Of a stretch of DNA of 7,793 nt, positions 1-6,761 are shown one piece after another. This DNA comes from an uncultured Erysipelotrichaceae bacterium. GTDB taxonomy: Bacteria > Bacillota_I > Bacilli_A > Erysipelotrichales > Erysipelotrichaceae. Numbering within the stretch: position 1 is the first letter of the stretch; each line of letters opens with the position of its first letter. The translations under genes were made by a program, and so were the position numbers. Under the pieces are notes generated by a model, which was given only the letters and a program-made list of their open reading frames with translations, had not been told where the DNA came from and made no database searches. The stretch lies in assembly GCA_937900565.1 (NCBI GenBank), contig CALCFG010000060.1:1-7793 (forward strand), read 5' to 3'.

Positions 1-33
1 AGGTACATCAGCAATATATTGTTTTAAATCCAT
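1..33 (-). CDS. apt: Adenine phosphoribosyltransferase, N-terminal 11 codons only (partial)
   Basis: An ATG at 33 on the minus strand opens a frame reading MDLKQYIADVP before the window ends. This matches the start of bacterial adenine phosphoribosyltransferases as I remember them (MDLKQY followed by a VP). The enzyme converts adenine plus PRPP to AMP in cytoplasmic purine salvage. A strong ribosome binding site, GGGAAGGA at 52-45, lies 11 nt upstream and fixes the start. The gene follows recJ on the same strand after 46 nt, the order known from Bacillus, which supports the call. With only 11 residues visible, no catalytic or PRPP-binding motif can be checked. Confidence 0.72.
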   Translation of the reverse strand, partial: MDLKQYIADVP

Positions 34-64
34 AGTTTTATTTTTCCTTCCCTATTTACAGAAT

Positions 65-72
65 ATATTATA
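65..72 (-). promoter_or_regulatory. Possible -10 element for apt
   Basis: A perfect TATAAT lies at 72-67 on the minus strand, just after the recJ stop codon, and would place a transcription start about 27 nt before the apt ATG. No good -35 hexamer is visible 16-18 nt upstream. It could give apt a secondary promoter inside the operon, but in AT-rich DNA the hexamer alone is weak evidence. Confidence 0.3.
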
Positions 73-79
73 GCTCAAA

Positions 80-1630
80 CTAAAACACATCGAACACTCT
101 TGCTTGAATTGTTACATTCCCTCGAAAGTTATTTTCACCCAATTCTACAATCCATTTGGATTGCAATAGTTGCGCTAATGATTGAATCTTAAAACTTATT
201 ACATCCACGCCATTACTTAGGTTAAGTTTCGGATAAACATTTTTAAGTAATTGAGTATGAATGATTTCACGATTATCAATACTAAATAAAGGCATAGGGT
301 GTGTTTTATCAAATGGCTTTAAGGATATTAACGCATCCATTAATGCATTATTAATTTGATTTTGATCAATATTAAAGACGAATGTATAGGGTTCACTTAC
401 TTGCCAATTGATATTATTTGTTTTAATTCGGTCGATAAATTCATTAAAGTTTTCTTTAGCAATTGAGCAACCCAACGCCCCACTATGCCCGCCAAATCGC
501 ACAAAATGGGTAAAGTTAAGATTAACTAATGCTTGATGGAAATTAAATCCGGAAACGCTACGGCCTGATCCTACATAAGTAGTATCATCTAAGGTAAAAA
601 CAAGTGCTGGTTTATTATATTTGTTCACTAGTGCTGCAGCAATTAAACCAACAATTCCACTGGATGCATCGGTTAAAGCAACAACGATTGTTTCATTAAC
701 AAGTAGTTGAATTTCTTCCACACAATTAGCAACTAGATCTTTTCGTTGTTGATTGAATTGAATGATTTGTTGGGCAATGGGCCAAGCCGTTGGTAAATCT
801 TCAATAACTAAATATTTAATTAAATTATTAGGATTACACTGCGGTAATCTTCCCAAAGCATTAATTTTGGGTACCACTTGAAAGGCAATGGTGGATTCAT
901 CAATAACGTTACTGCGCTCAATTAACGCTTTAATACTACCAAAACCATAGGTATTTAATTGACGCAATCCATGTTTAACAATGCGTCGGTTTTCTTTTTC
1001 TAATACCATCATATCGCCAATGGTAGCAATCATCGCTAAAGTATCCAATAAAGGATTTTCCATAAAATGACGACTTAACTCATAGACAAGCCCACTACCA
1101 CATAATCCAGCAAAATTATCTTCCATTAAATCGGGATGAAGTAAAGGCACATCCAGCATCTGATCAATGGTATGATGATCACTAATAAGTACATCCATTC
1201 CCAATCGTTTAGCATGTTCAATTGCTTTGTATGCAACCACCCCATTATCAACAGTAAATATTGTGGTATACCCCTTTTCATACGCTTGATCAATGCGTTG
1301 GATATTTAAACCATATCCTTCACTAAAGCGGTTAGGTATGTAATAACCGTGTTGAATATTTAAATGATTTAATAAAAGATGCATAATCGTTGTGGCACAA
1401 ATTCCATCGCAATCATAATCTCCAAAGATAAATATTTTTTTATCATGGCCATTATTTAAATAGTTAACAAATGTTAACATCGCATCACTCATATCTAACG
1501 GATACAATTCACTGCATTGTAATGTTTGCATGTAATCATTGCGATAACCATAATGTGACGCAAATAAATCAAGCCATTGATTTGTTGTTGTGATACTAGA
1601 ATCGACATTAATGAATTGATAGTTACTCAT
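80..1630 (-). CDS. recJ: RecJ-type single-stranded-DNA 5'-3' exonuclease (DHH/DHHA1 family), short form
   Basis: This 516-residue protein has the DHH phosphoesterase motifs in order: DYDCDG (71-76), IPNRFSEGYGL (98-108), DNG (128-130), SDHH (150-153), the motif-IV-like GDMM (205-208) and PKINALGR (254-261). The DHHA1 part follows with SGRSVSGF (355-362) and GGHSGALG (380-387), and the last ~100 residues should be the OB-like domain. RecJ degrades single-stranded DNA 5'-3' with Mn/Mg in recombination and mismatch or base-excision repair. Length is near the E. coli protein (577) and well below B. subtilis RecJ (about 786), so the Bacillus C-terminal extension is absent. The usual HEG before the VIGI-type strand is SSG here (323-325). 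The ATG overlaps the murD stop (ATGA) with no clear Shine-Dalgarno site, suggesting translational coupling. A divergent DHH nuclease is the alternative, but recJ-apt order favours RecJ. Confidence 0.88.
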   Translation of the reverse strand: MSNYQFINVDSSITTTNQWLDLFASHYGYRNDYMQTLQCSELYPLDMSDAMLTFVNYLNNGHDKKIFIFGDYDCDGICATTIMHLLLNHLNIQHGYYIPNRFSEGYGLNIQRIDQAYEKGYTTIFTVDNGVVAYKAIEHAKRLGMDVLISDHHTIDQMLDVPLLHPDLMEDNFAGLCGSGLVYELSRHFMENPLLDTLAMIATIGDMMVLEKENRRIVKHGLRQLNTYGFGSIKALIERSNVIDESTIAFQVVPKINALGRLPQCNPNNLIKYLVIEDLPTAWPIAQQIIQFNQQRKDLVANCVEEIQLLVNETIVVALTDASSGIVGLIAAALVNKYNKPALVFTLDDTTYVGSGRSVSGFNFHQALVNLNFTHFVRFGGHSGALGCSIAKENFNEFIDRIKTNNINWQVSEPYTFVFNIDQNQINNALMDALISLKPFDKTHPMPLFSIDNREIIHTQLLKNVYPKLNLSNGVDVISFKIQSLAQLLQSKWIVELGENNFRGNVTIQARVFDVF

Positions 1631-2916
1631 TGACTAACCAACTTTTTAAAAATATTGCCACGTTGTTCAAAATTCGTAAATGCATCATAGCTACTCGCTG
1701 CTGGCGATAAGATAACAACATCCCCTACCGTAGCATAGCGTTTTATATGAGCCACTACATCGTATAATGTATCCAATACATAGACATTGCTGGATTCATT
1801 TAATTCTTTAGCAATGCGTTTACCAGTAGCATACATGCAATATATTGCTTTTAATGGATGACTATTTAAATAATCAATTAAACAGGTATAATCGATACCT
1901 CGATCCATACCACCAATAATAATCGTATTGGCATTATCTATGGCTTGCAATGCAGCTATTGTTGTTTGACCTACCGTAGAAATGGAATCATCATAATAAG
2001 TCACGCCATTGAATGTTCCAACTAATTGTAAACGATGTGCCAATGGTTGAAATGTTTTTAATCCATATAAGAAATTAGCATCGCACATATTAAATGCTTT
2101 CTTACAGATAGCATACACAATGGCACAATTATAAAAATTATGTTTACCCACTAATTGACTATGCAATACATAAGTTTTACCAAAAGGGGTAACTAATAAA
2201 TTATCTTTGGCATAAATCATACCATATTCATCATTACTGGAAGTAATGACATTTTCTTTATTGATATAATCCATACAATCAATATTGACAATGGATAAAT
2301 CATCGCCTTTTTGATAATTGATTAAATTCGCTTTACTTTGGCAATATTGATCATAATCTTTGTAATGATCCAAATGCTCTTCATATAAATTTAATAACAC
2401 GCCAACTCGAGTAGATGCATGAATAAATTGCAACTGGTGCGCACTCACTTCAAATACAATAAGCGTATTGGATTTGATTCGATCCAAGACATTAAAACAA
2501 GGAATACCAATATTACCTACCAATTGCACATCATAATCATTTTCTTTTAATATATGGGCTAACAAGCTTGACGTTGTGCTTTTACCTTTAGTGCCTGTAA
2601 TGGCCAATGTTTGATGACCGTAAAATTGAAAGAATAAATCAGTTTGGCTTGTTAAGTGATCCACATTAATGGAATCATCCAATACTGGAATACCTGGCGA
2701 TTTAAAAACTAGATCACAATTATTTAATTCAAGTACAGGAATATTAATAACATTTTCTAATTCCACCGGATTATCGTCACAAACATACAATAATTTATCT
2801 TTAAAACAATCTCTAAGTAACGCATAAGTGGATTGACCTTCTTTACCAAATCCCCAAATAGCAATCTTCGCATCAGCGTAAGTTGCTTTAATGTGTTCCT
2901 TAATTAAATTTACCAT
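1627..2916 (-). CDS. murD: UDP-N-acetylmuramoyl-L-alanine--glutamate ligase (MurD; probably L-Glu-adding MurD2 type)
   Basis: This 429-residue cytoplasmic Mur ligase adds glutamate to UDP-MurNAc-L-Ala using ATP. Visible parts are a Rossmann-like N-terminal domain (IAIWGFGKEG, 18-27), a P-loop TGTKGKST (107-114), the Mg-site strand FEVSAHQL (155-162), LYEEHLDHY (177-185), the probable carbamylated lysine K195, HRLQ (294-297), DDSIST (309-314), GGMDRG (335-340) and LSPAASSYDAF (403-413). The frame is open to 2940, but I start at the internal ATG at 2916. It is preceded by AAAGGAGTGAG with ideal spacing, and homology begins there. The gene overlaps the upstream epimerase gene by 7 nt. Classical MurD has TGTNGKST and DSKATN, and both are changed here. 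With the murL neighbour this suggests the L-Glu ligase (EC 6.3.2.53) rather than the D-Glu enzyme (EC 6.3.2.9). Ligase identity is secure; substrate stereochemistry is inference. Confidence 0.9.
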   Translation of the reverse strand: MVNLIKEHIKATYADAKIAIWGFGKEGQSTYALLRDCFKDKLLYVCDDNPVELENVINIPVLELNNCDLVFKSPGIPVLDDSINVDHLTSQTDLFFQFYGHQTLAITGTKGKSTTSSLLAHILKENDYDVQLVGNIGIPCFNVLDRIKSNTLIVFEVSAHQLQFIHASTRVGVLLNLYEEHLDHYKDYDQYCQSKANLINYQKGDDLSIVNIDCMDYINKENVITSSNDEYGMIYAKDNLLVTPFGKTYVLHSQLVGKHNFYNCAIVYAICKKAFNMCDANFLYGLKTFQPLAHRLQLVGTFNGVTYYDDSISTVGQTTIAALQAIDNANTIIIGGMDRGIDYTCLIDYLNSHPLKAIYCMYATGKRIAKELNESSNVYVLDTLYDVVAHIKRYATVGDVVILSPAASSYDAFTNFEQRGNIFKKLVSQ

Positions 2917-4274
2917 AAACTCACTCCTTTCATAGCACATTCAAGCACAGAGTACAAATCATCCGGTACTAAATGTTGATTATTCTTTTGGTGAATAACT
3001 TCATCAACAATTGTTTGATTAACCATTAGATCAATGTATCGATTTAAGATTAATGGCAACGGTTTACTTTCCCGTTTTTTTATAGCCATAATGCATGCCG
3101 CTTGAACTTCTATTCTTGTACCCACACATTCAAATGGTTTATCTTCAACTTTACCAATAAGTTGATCAAATAAAGGAATCAAGGATGCATCATTAAAAAT
3201 ATCCGTTTTAAAAATCGAATTAATGGTTGCATCATCCAAAAATGGCGCCATCATCATTGCGACAAAACAGCACTTTGCACAATGTCCACACCACTTACCT
3301 TCTTTACTGCCCACATTACAGCTTCTAAATTCACTTAAATACGCTTTATTTAAAGTAAATAAAGCACTGATTTGAAGTTCATTTAACGGTCTTAAAAATG
3401 AGAAGTAATGAATTTTATCGCATAAATAAGTGGCATTGTACCAATTAAAGTCTTGTTCAAATTCAAAAGTTTTTGAAAATTGATGATTAATTGTTGCATT
3501 CGCAATGGTTGACTCATTGGCGCTACTTTCATTGGATAAACAAATATTTTTAATGCCATAAATATAACTGACCAATACGCTACTAAATGCAACAATCGCG
3601 GAAAAAGGTGTATGTCCATTTAAATATTGACCACTTTTATTTAAATCTAACATTGTTTTATCCAATGTTCGTTTTACATGAATGAATCGATCACTATACC
3701 CAGCCACATTAACCGCATTGACTGCAGATATCACATCATTAATAACATAGGCATAATTTGGTAAGACATTCTTTAATAATGTTGCACTCACATAAGAATC
3801 CTTACCTCCACCAAAAGGAATCAACTGACCATTCGTTTCTATACTAGTATCAATGAGTTCACTGACCATCGATAACGGTTGAATGCGCATAAAAGTATCC
3901 AAGTTTTCTTCAATACCATTAATATAAAAGAATTCACCCAACCCATGATAGTAAAGCTTTTTAAACCATTGAATTTGCGCATATTCCAGGCTGCCGCAAT
4001 TGACTTTAACCAATGGCGGACAACTAATCTTCCAATAGGAAACAAGTTCGACCAAACCTAAAGTAAAACAATATCGATGCAATAATGGATCATTTAAATT
4101 AATGGAATGATTCATTAACGGAATGGACCAACTCGGATGAAATGTTGCAAGATTATCAATTTGGAAATCATAACTTATATTTAACTGATCATTATCCACG
4201 GATAAATGATAATTAGTATAGGTAAAGCAAGGATATTGCTTTCTTAATTGTTGATAACGTAAATAATTATCCAT
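2910..4274 (-). CDS. murL: UDP-N-acetylmuramoyl-L-alanyl-L-glutamate epimerase, MurL family
   Basis: This 454-residue soluble protein has the motifs I associate with MurL: FGGGKDS (154-160), NGHTPFSA (219-226), SNESSANE (247-254), NHQFSKT (263-269), FLRPLNE (293-299) and a cysteine group C319, C329, C332, C335. MurL (EC 5.1.1.23, described in Xanthomonas oryzae) inverts the terminal L-Glu of UDP-MurNAc-L-Ala-L-Glu, using ATP and releasing AMP and PPi. GGGKDS resembles the SGGxDS loop of PP-loop ATP pyrophosphatases, which fits that chemistry. The ATG at 4274 has AAAGG 9 nt upstream, and coaD ends 6 nt before it. Its 3' end overlaps murD by 7 nt, so the two partner enzymes of the pathway would be co-translated. 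The family call rests on remembered motifs and context. The alternative is an unassigned PP-loop protein. Confidence 0.8.
   Translation of the reverse strand: MDNYLRYQQLRKQYPCFTYTNYHLSVDNDQLNISYDFQIDNLATFHPSWSIPLMNHSINLNDPLLHRYCFTLGLVELVSYWKISCPPLVKVNCGSLEYAQIQWFKKLYYHGLGEFFYINGIEENLDTFMRIQPLSMVSELIDTSIETNGQLIPFGGGKDSYVSATLLKNVLPNYAYVINDVISAVNAVNVAGYSDRFIHVKRTLDKTMLDLNKSGQYLNGHTPFSAIVAFSSVLVSYIYGIKNICLSNESSANESTIANATINHQFSKTFEFEQDFNWYNATYLCDKIHYFSFLRPLNELQISALFTLNKAYLSEFRSCNVGSKEGKWCGHCAKCCFVAMMMAPFLDDATINSIFKTDIFNDASLIPLFDQLIGKVEDKPFECVGTRIEVQAACIMAIKKRESKPLPLILNRYIDLMVNQTIVDEVIHQKNNQHLVPDDLYSVLECAMKGVSLW
2917..2932 (-). promoter_or_regulatory. Shine-Dalgarno site that decides the murD start
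   Basis: On the minus strand AAAGGAGTGAG lies just ahead of the ATG at 2916-2914, inside the last codons of the murL-type gene. It is among the best ribosome binding sites in the window and argues against the in-frame ATG eight codons upstream (2940), which would add MCYERSEF with no matching site. Confidence 0.85.
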
Positions 4275-4280
4275 AAATAA

Positions 4281-4763
4281 CTACCTTTCATTAAATTTTT
4301 CTATAAATTGATCATAGATAGCACAAGGAATACAACCACTTACATCCCCACCATATCGTGCAATCTCTTTAGCCATGGAAGAAGAAATAAATGAATATTG
4401 CGGACGAGCAATCATAAACAACGTTTCAATTCCTGGATTTAACATTTGATTGGCACTTGCTTGCGATAATTCATATTCATAATCACTAATTGCCCGTATT
4501 CCTCGAATTAAAACATTTGCTCCAATTGCTTGCGCATAATCTACTGTAAGTCCACTTCCAATCTCGATACGAACGTTGGTCAAATGTGAACAACATTTTT
4601 GAATCATTCGATACCTTTCTTCTTGGCTAAAGCTTGTCTTTTTTTTACTATTTTCCATAATGACCACAACCAATGTATCAAAAATATGACTGGAACGTTC
4701 AATAACGTCCAAGTGACCTTTGGTAATGGGATCAAAACTTCCTGGATAAACTGCTATACTCAT
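4281..4763 (-). CDS. coaD: Phosphopantetheine adenylyltransferase (CoaD)
   Basis: This 160-residue protein has the normal length for bacterial CoaD, which joins 4'-phosphopantetheine and ATP to dephospho-CoA and PPi, the penultimate step of coenzyme A synthesis. It is a nucleotidyltransferase of the HxGH superfamily. The sequence shows YPGSFDPITKGH (6-17) with TKGH as the catalytic loop, LTVDYA (72-77), the phosphate-binding RGIR (87-90), DYEYEL (94-99) and the ISSS motif (125-128). The start at 4763 lies 1 nt after the rsmD stop (4765), and AAGAAGGA at the end of rsmD supplies the ribosome binding site. The rsmD-coaD pair is a very common order in Bacillota. Nothing is unusual in length or key residues. 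Confidence 0.96.
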   Translation of the reverse strand: MSIAVYPGSFDPITKGHLDVIERSSHIFDTLVVVIMENSKKKTSFSQEERYRMIQKCCSHLTNVRIEIGSGLTVDYAQAIGANVLIRGIRAISDYEYELSQASANQMLNPGIETLFMIARPQYSFISSSMAKEIARYGGDVSGCIPCAIYDQFIEKFNER

Positions 4764-4764
4764 A

Positions 4765-5313
4765 CTATTTCCTTCTTAAATAAATTAATTTTGCTTTTCG
4801 ATATTTCTTTTCATAACGAATTTCTAACGGAAAATCACTTAAATCCAATTCCAATTGACTATCAGTTTCCAATACAATTAATGTATTATCGCCAATACAA
4901 TCCCACTTAAACAATAGATTTAAGCTCTGAAAATAATCATTTACGTTGCCATAAGGTGGATCAATATAAATGAAGTCAAAATGAATACATTTTAATTGTT
5001 CTATGGCTTGTTGGTAGCTCGCACAAATAACTTCACATTTACTTTCTTCCTTTAATAAAGCAACATTTTCATTGATGATACTGCACGCAGACGGATTTAC
5101 ATCCACCATTATCGCCTTATCAAATCCTCTTGATATACATTCCAACCCAATATTGCCACAGCCACTAAATAAATCAAGAACAATACCTCCATTAAAATAT
5201 TGCCCCATCTTATTAAAGCAACTTTCTTTAACTTGATCCAAGGTTGGTCGCGTTAATTCTCCCGCTAATGTCTTTAATACTCGAGAACGATGTATCCCCG
5301 CAATAATACGCAT
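4765..5313 (-). CDS. rsmD: 16S rRNA (guanine(966)-N2)-methyltransferase RsmD
   Basis: This 182-residue SAM-dependent methyltransferase has the family's usual length and modifies a guanine of 16S rRNA during small-subunit assembly (G966 in E. coli numbering). It begins MRIIAG as RsmD proteins do, then shows the substrate-side signature RPTLDQVKES (22-31), the SAM-binding motif DLFSGCGNIGLE (47-58), the acidic end of strand 2 (VDVN, 70-73) and the catalytic DPPY (118-121). The ATG shares one base with the ftsW stop (TAATG), and GGGAGTG inside the ftsW tail is a suitable ribosome binding site, so translation is probably coupled. coaD follows after 1 nt. No catalytic residue appears to be missing. 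Confidence 0.95.
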   Translation of the reverse strand: MRIIAGIHRSRVLKTLAGELTRPTLDQVKESCFNKMGQYFNGGIVLDLFSGCGNIGLECISRGFDKAIMVDVNPSACSIINENVALLKEESKCEVICASYQQAIEQLKCIHFDFIYIDPPYGNVNDYFQSLNLLFKWDCIGDNTLIVLETDSQLELDLSDFPLEIRYEKKYRKAKLIYLRRK

Positions 5314-6530
5314 TATTTAATCACTCCCATCCGATATTGACTAATAACTGCTTGTGCAATCCCTAATCCTAACAATACTGCCGCAGCACTACTTCCACCA
5401 CTACTTAACAACAATAAAGGTACCCCAGTTAATGGAATTAACCCAGTAACTCCACCCACATTAAATAAAAAGTGAATAAAGATATAAGCTGCCATTCCCA
5501 CTAAAATAATTCTTCCTTTTTCATTTTTCATTTTTTTTGCATAATTAAATAATTGAAAGATGATTACTGCATATAACATAAATACAAACACATAGGCTAA
5601 AAATCCCATTTCTTCAACAACAATAGATAAGATATAATCCGTATTCGCAGCAGGAAAGTTAGTAAATTTACGCACACTATTACCAAATCCATTACCAAAA
5701 AAACCACCCGAAGCAAAAGCTACTAGTCCATTGATTAATTGATAACCTGTATTGTATTGATCAACGAAAGGATTTCGTGCAGAGAAAATACGCGCTTTTT
5801 GATATTCTTTCAAAAAGAAAAAGCCATCAACAATCGTTTCACCAATTGGTAAAATCAAAATTACAATTACCGCAATCATCGCAAAAACGATAGCTATTTT
5901 CATTGTCCGTTGCACATTGGAAAGTCGTTTACTATTCGGTACCAACACACAAATATAAGCGATGCAAAACATAACCATACCACTGCCAAAGTCCCCTTGT
6001 GCAAAAACAACCACTGCTGTAAAAAACAATACTAGGAATCCACATGTATTAAACATGGTTTTAAAATGAACAAAACTCGATTTATCTTTATCGCCTAAAT
6101 AGCAAGCAATCAACATAATTACCCCAACTTTAGCAAATTCACTTGGTTGAATGGAGGCAAACCCTAGCGGAATCCACGCATGCGCACCATTACTATCGGT
6201 ATACAATAATGGTAAGAATAATAAGATTGCCATCATTAATATTAGCGTTCTTAAAAACATTTCCTTATCAAGCAAACTCACCTTAAACCATTTATTGGAA
6301 GAAAACATTAACCCATAACCAAATACAATAAATACAACCTGTTTCATAATGGTTGAAAATAGTAATTTAAAGCTTCCAGCAGCAGTTCCCATCGTTGCCG
6401 AAACAATCATGACACATCCAAAAATGGATAAAGCCATAGTTGCAAGCAAAATCCATCGATCACAATACCGGATTGGATTAAGTTTTTTATCTTTTTTTTG
6501 TGCTTGATACACTAATCTATTAACACTCAT
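5313..6530 (-). CDS. ftsW: FtsW/RodA-family (SEDS) peptidoglycan glycosyltransferase, probably FtsW
   Basis: This 405-residue polytopic membrane protein has about ten hydrophobic segments (first about 26-45, last about 372-398) and a basic N-terminal tail. SEDS proteins polymerise lipid II into glycan strands with a partner class B PBP: FtsW at the septum, RodA in the side wall. Family motifs are GAHAWIPLG (115-123), QPSEF (128-132), GYQLINGLVAFASGG (262-276), the extracellular NTDYILSIVVEEMG with D298 as the likely catalytic aspartate, VTGLIPLTGVP (361-371) and SSGGSS (376-381). Usual sequences are HTDF, GEE and SYGGSS, so several normally stable positions differ. Length and position ahead of rsmD-coaD favour FtsW over RodA. 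The start has TAGGA 5 nt upstream. It is the first gene of the minus operon. Confidence 0.88.
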   Translation of the reverse strand: MSVNRLVYQAQKKDKKLNPIRYCDRWILLATMALSIFGCVMIVSATMGTAAGSFKLLFSTIMKQVVFIVFGYGLMFSSNKWFKVSLLDKEMFLRTLILMMAILLFLPLLYTDSNGAHAWIPLGFASIQPSEFAKVGVIMLIACYLGDKDKSSFVHFKTMFNTCGFLVLFFTAVVVFAQGDFGSGMVMFCIAYICVLVPNSKRLSNVQRTMKIAIVFAMIAVIVILILPIGETIVDGFFFLKEYQKARIFSARNPFVDQYNTGYQLINGLVAFASGGFFGNGFGNSVRKFTNFPAANTDYILSIVVEEMGFLAYVFVFMLYAVIIFQLFNYAKKMKNEKGRIILVGMAAYIFIHFLFNVGGVTGLIPLTGVPLLLLSSGGSSAAAVLLGLGIAQAVISQYRMGVIK

Positions 6531-6542
6531 ACTTTTCCTATT

Positions 6543-6590
6543 TTACCACGGTTCCACTCTCCATTACCACGCAAGCTTATATCCACTAAA
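6543..6590 (-). repeat. GTGG-rich leader element with an 8-bp direct repeat, T-box-core-like
   Basis: On the minus strand, just ahead of ftsW, CGTGGTAA occurs at 6571-6564 and again at 6550-6543, an offset of 21 bp or two helical turns. Two further GTGG copies lie at 6586-6583 and 6557-6554. The second repeat overlaps AGAGTGGAACCGTGG (6560-6546), which resembles the T-box core AGGGTGGNACCGCG. No complementary 3' arm follows, so I do not call a T-box. It could be a protein-binding site or a degenerate leader. Confidence 0.35.
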
Positions 6591-6609
6591 GTGTCATGTT
6601 TAGATCTAT

Positions 6610-6690
6610 TTATTTTGTCTGTGCCATCAAATAGCAGCAATAATTAAAATTCATAGAAAAAACACCGAATCGATTGTGAAGTGGTGTCAT
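6610..6690 (-). CDS. Possible 26-residue leader peptide with tandem cysteines
   Basis: An ATG at 6690 opens 26 codons ending at a TAA (6612-6610), about 80 nt upstream of ftsW. It contains Tyr-Cys-Cys-Tyr encoded with two consecutive TGC codons (6639-6634) and ends MAQTK. There is no good ribosome binding site before the first ATG. An internal ATG (codon 13) has only a weak GGTG eight nt upstream. A terminator-like hairpin sits over its first codons. This layout would suit a translation-sensed leader, but a chance ORF of this size is common. I recognise no known family. Confidence 0.18.
   Translation of the reverse strand: MTPLHNRFGVFSMNFNYCCYLMAQTK
6661..6688 (-). terminator. Weak minus-strand terminator-like hairpin
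   Basis: Read on the minus strand, ACACC (6687-6683) can pair with GGTGT (6666-6662), followed directly by a run of six T. The stem is only 5 bp, plus a possible G-T pair, and the loop is about 16 nt, so it is weak for an intrinsic terminator. No annotated minus gene ends here. If real, it would end a small transcript or act as an attenuator ahead of ftsW. Confidence 0.28.
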
Positions 6691-6732
6691 TTTATTTAAA
6701 ACAAGCGATAATGTTTTTATTAAAATTATGAA

Positions 6733-6761
6733 ATATTAACTGACATTGCAAGGCTAATCAA
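6733..6761 (-). promoter_or_regulatory. Candidate promoter for the ftsW operon
   Basis: On the minus strand TTGATT (6761-6756) and TAATAT (6738-6733) are separated by 17 nt, each matching four of six consensus bases, giving a leader of nearly 200 nt before ftsW. An alternative is TTGACT (6859-6854) with GATAAA (6834-6829) and 19-nt spacing. Neither is decisive in such AT-rich DNA, but some promoter must lie here because ftsW is the first gene of the operon. Confidence 0.28.

Noticed and set aside
2917..2940. Upstream in-frame ATG of murD adding eight residues
   Set aside because: It lacks a matching ribosome binding site, while the ATG at 2916 has AAAGGAGTGAG at ideal spacing and homology starts there.
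3392..3619. 75-codon minus-strand ORF inside murL
   Set aside because: It lies in another frame of a gene with a full set of family motifs, with no domain or supporting start signal of its own.
3839..4061. Overlapping short ORFs on both strands within the 5' half of murL
   Set aside because: Both are shadows of the murL frame, without recognisable motifs or ribosome binding sites.
4599..4910. 103-codon plus-strand ORF antisense to coaD and rsmD
   Set aside because: It crosses two well-supported genes on the opposite strand, and its translation resembles no family I know.
80..6530. Mycoplasma-type genetic code (TGA as Trp)
   Set aside because: murD ends at a TGA coupled to the recJ start, and tryptophans in the reading frames are TGG.
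6541..6560. Functional T-box riboswitch before ftsW
   Set aside because: There is a core-like match, but no complementary arm to close the antiterminator, no terminator and no recognisable Stem I or specifier loop. It is kept only as a low-certainty finding.
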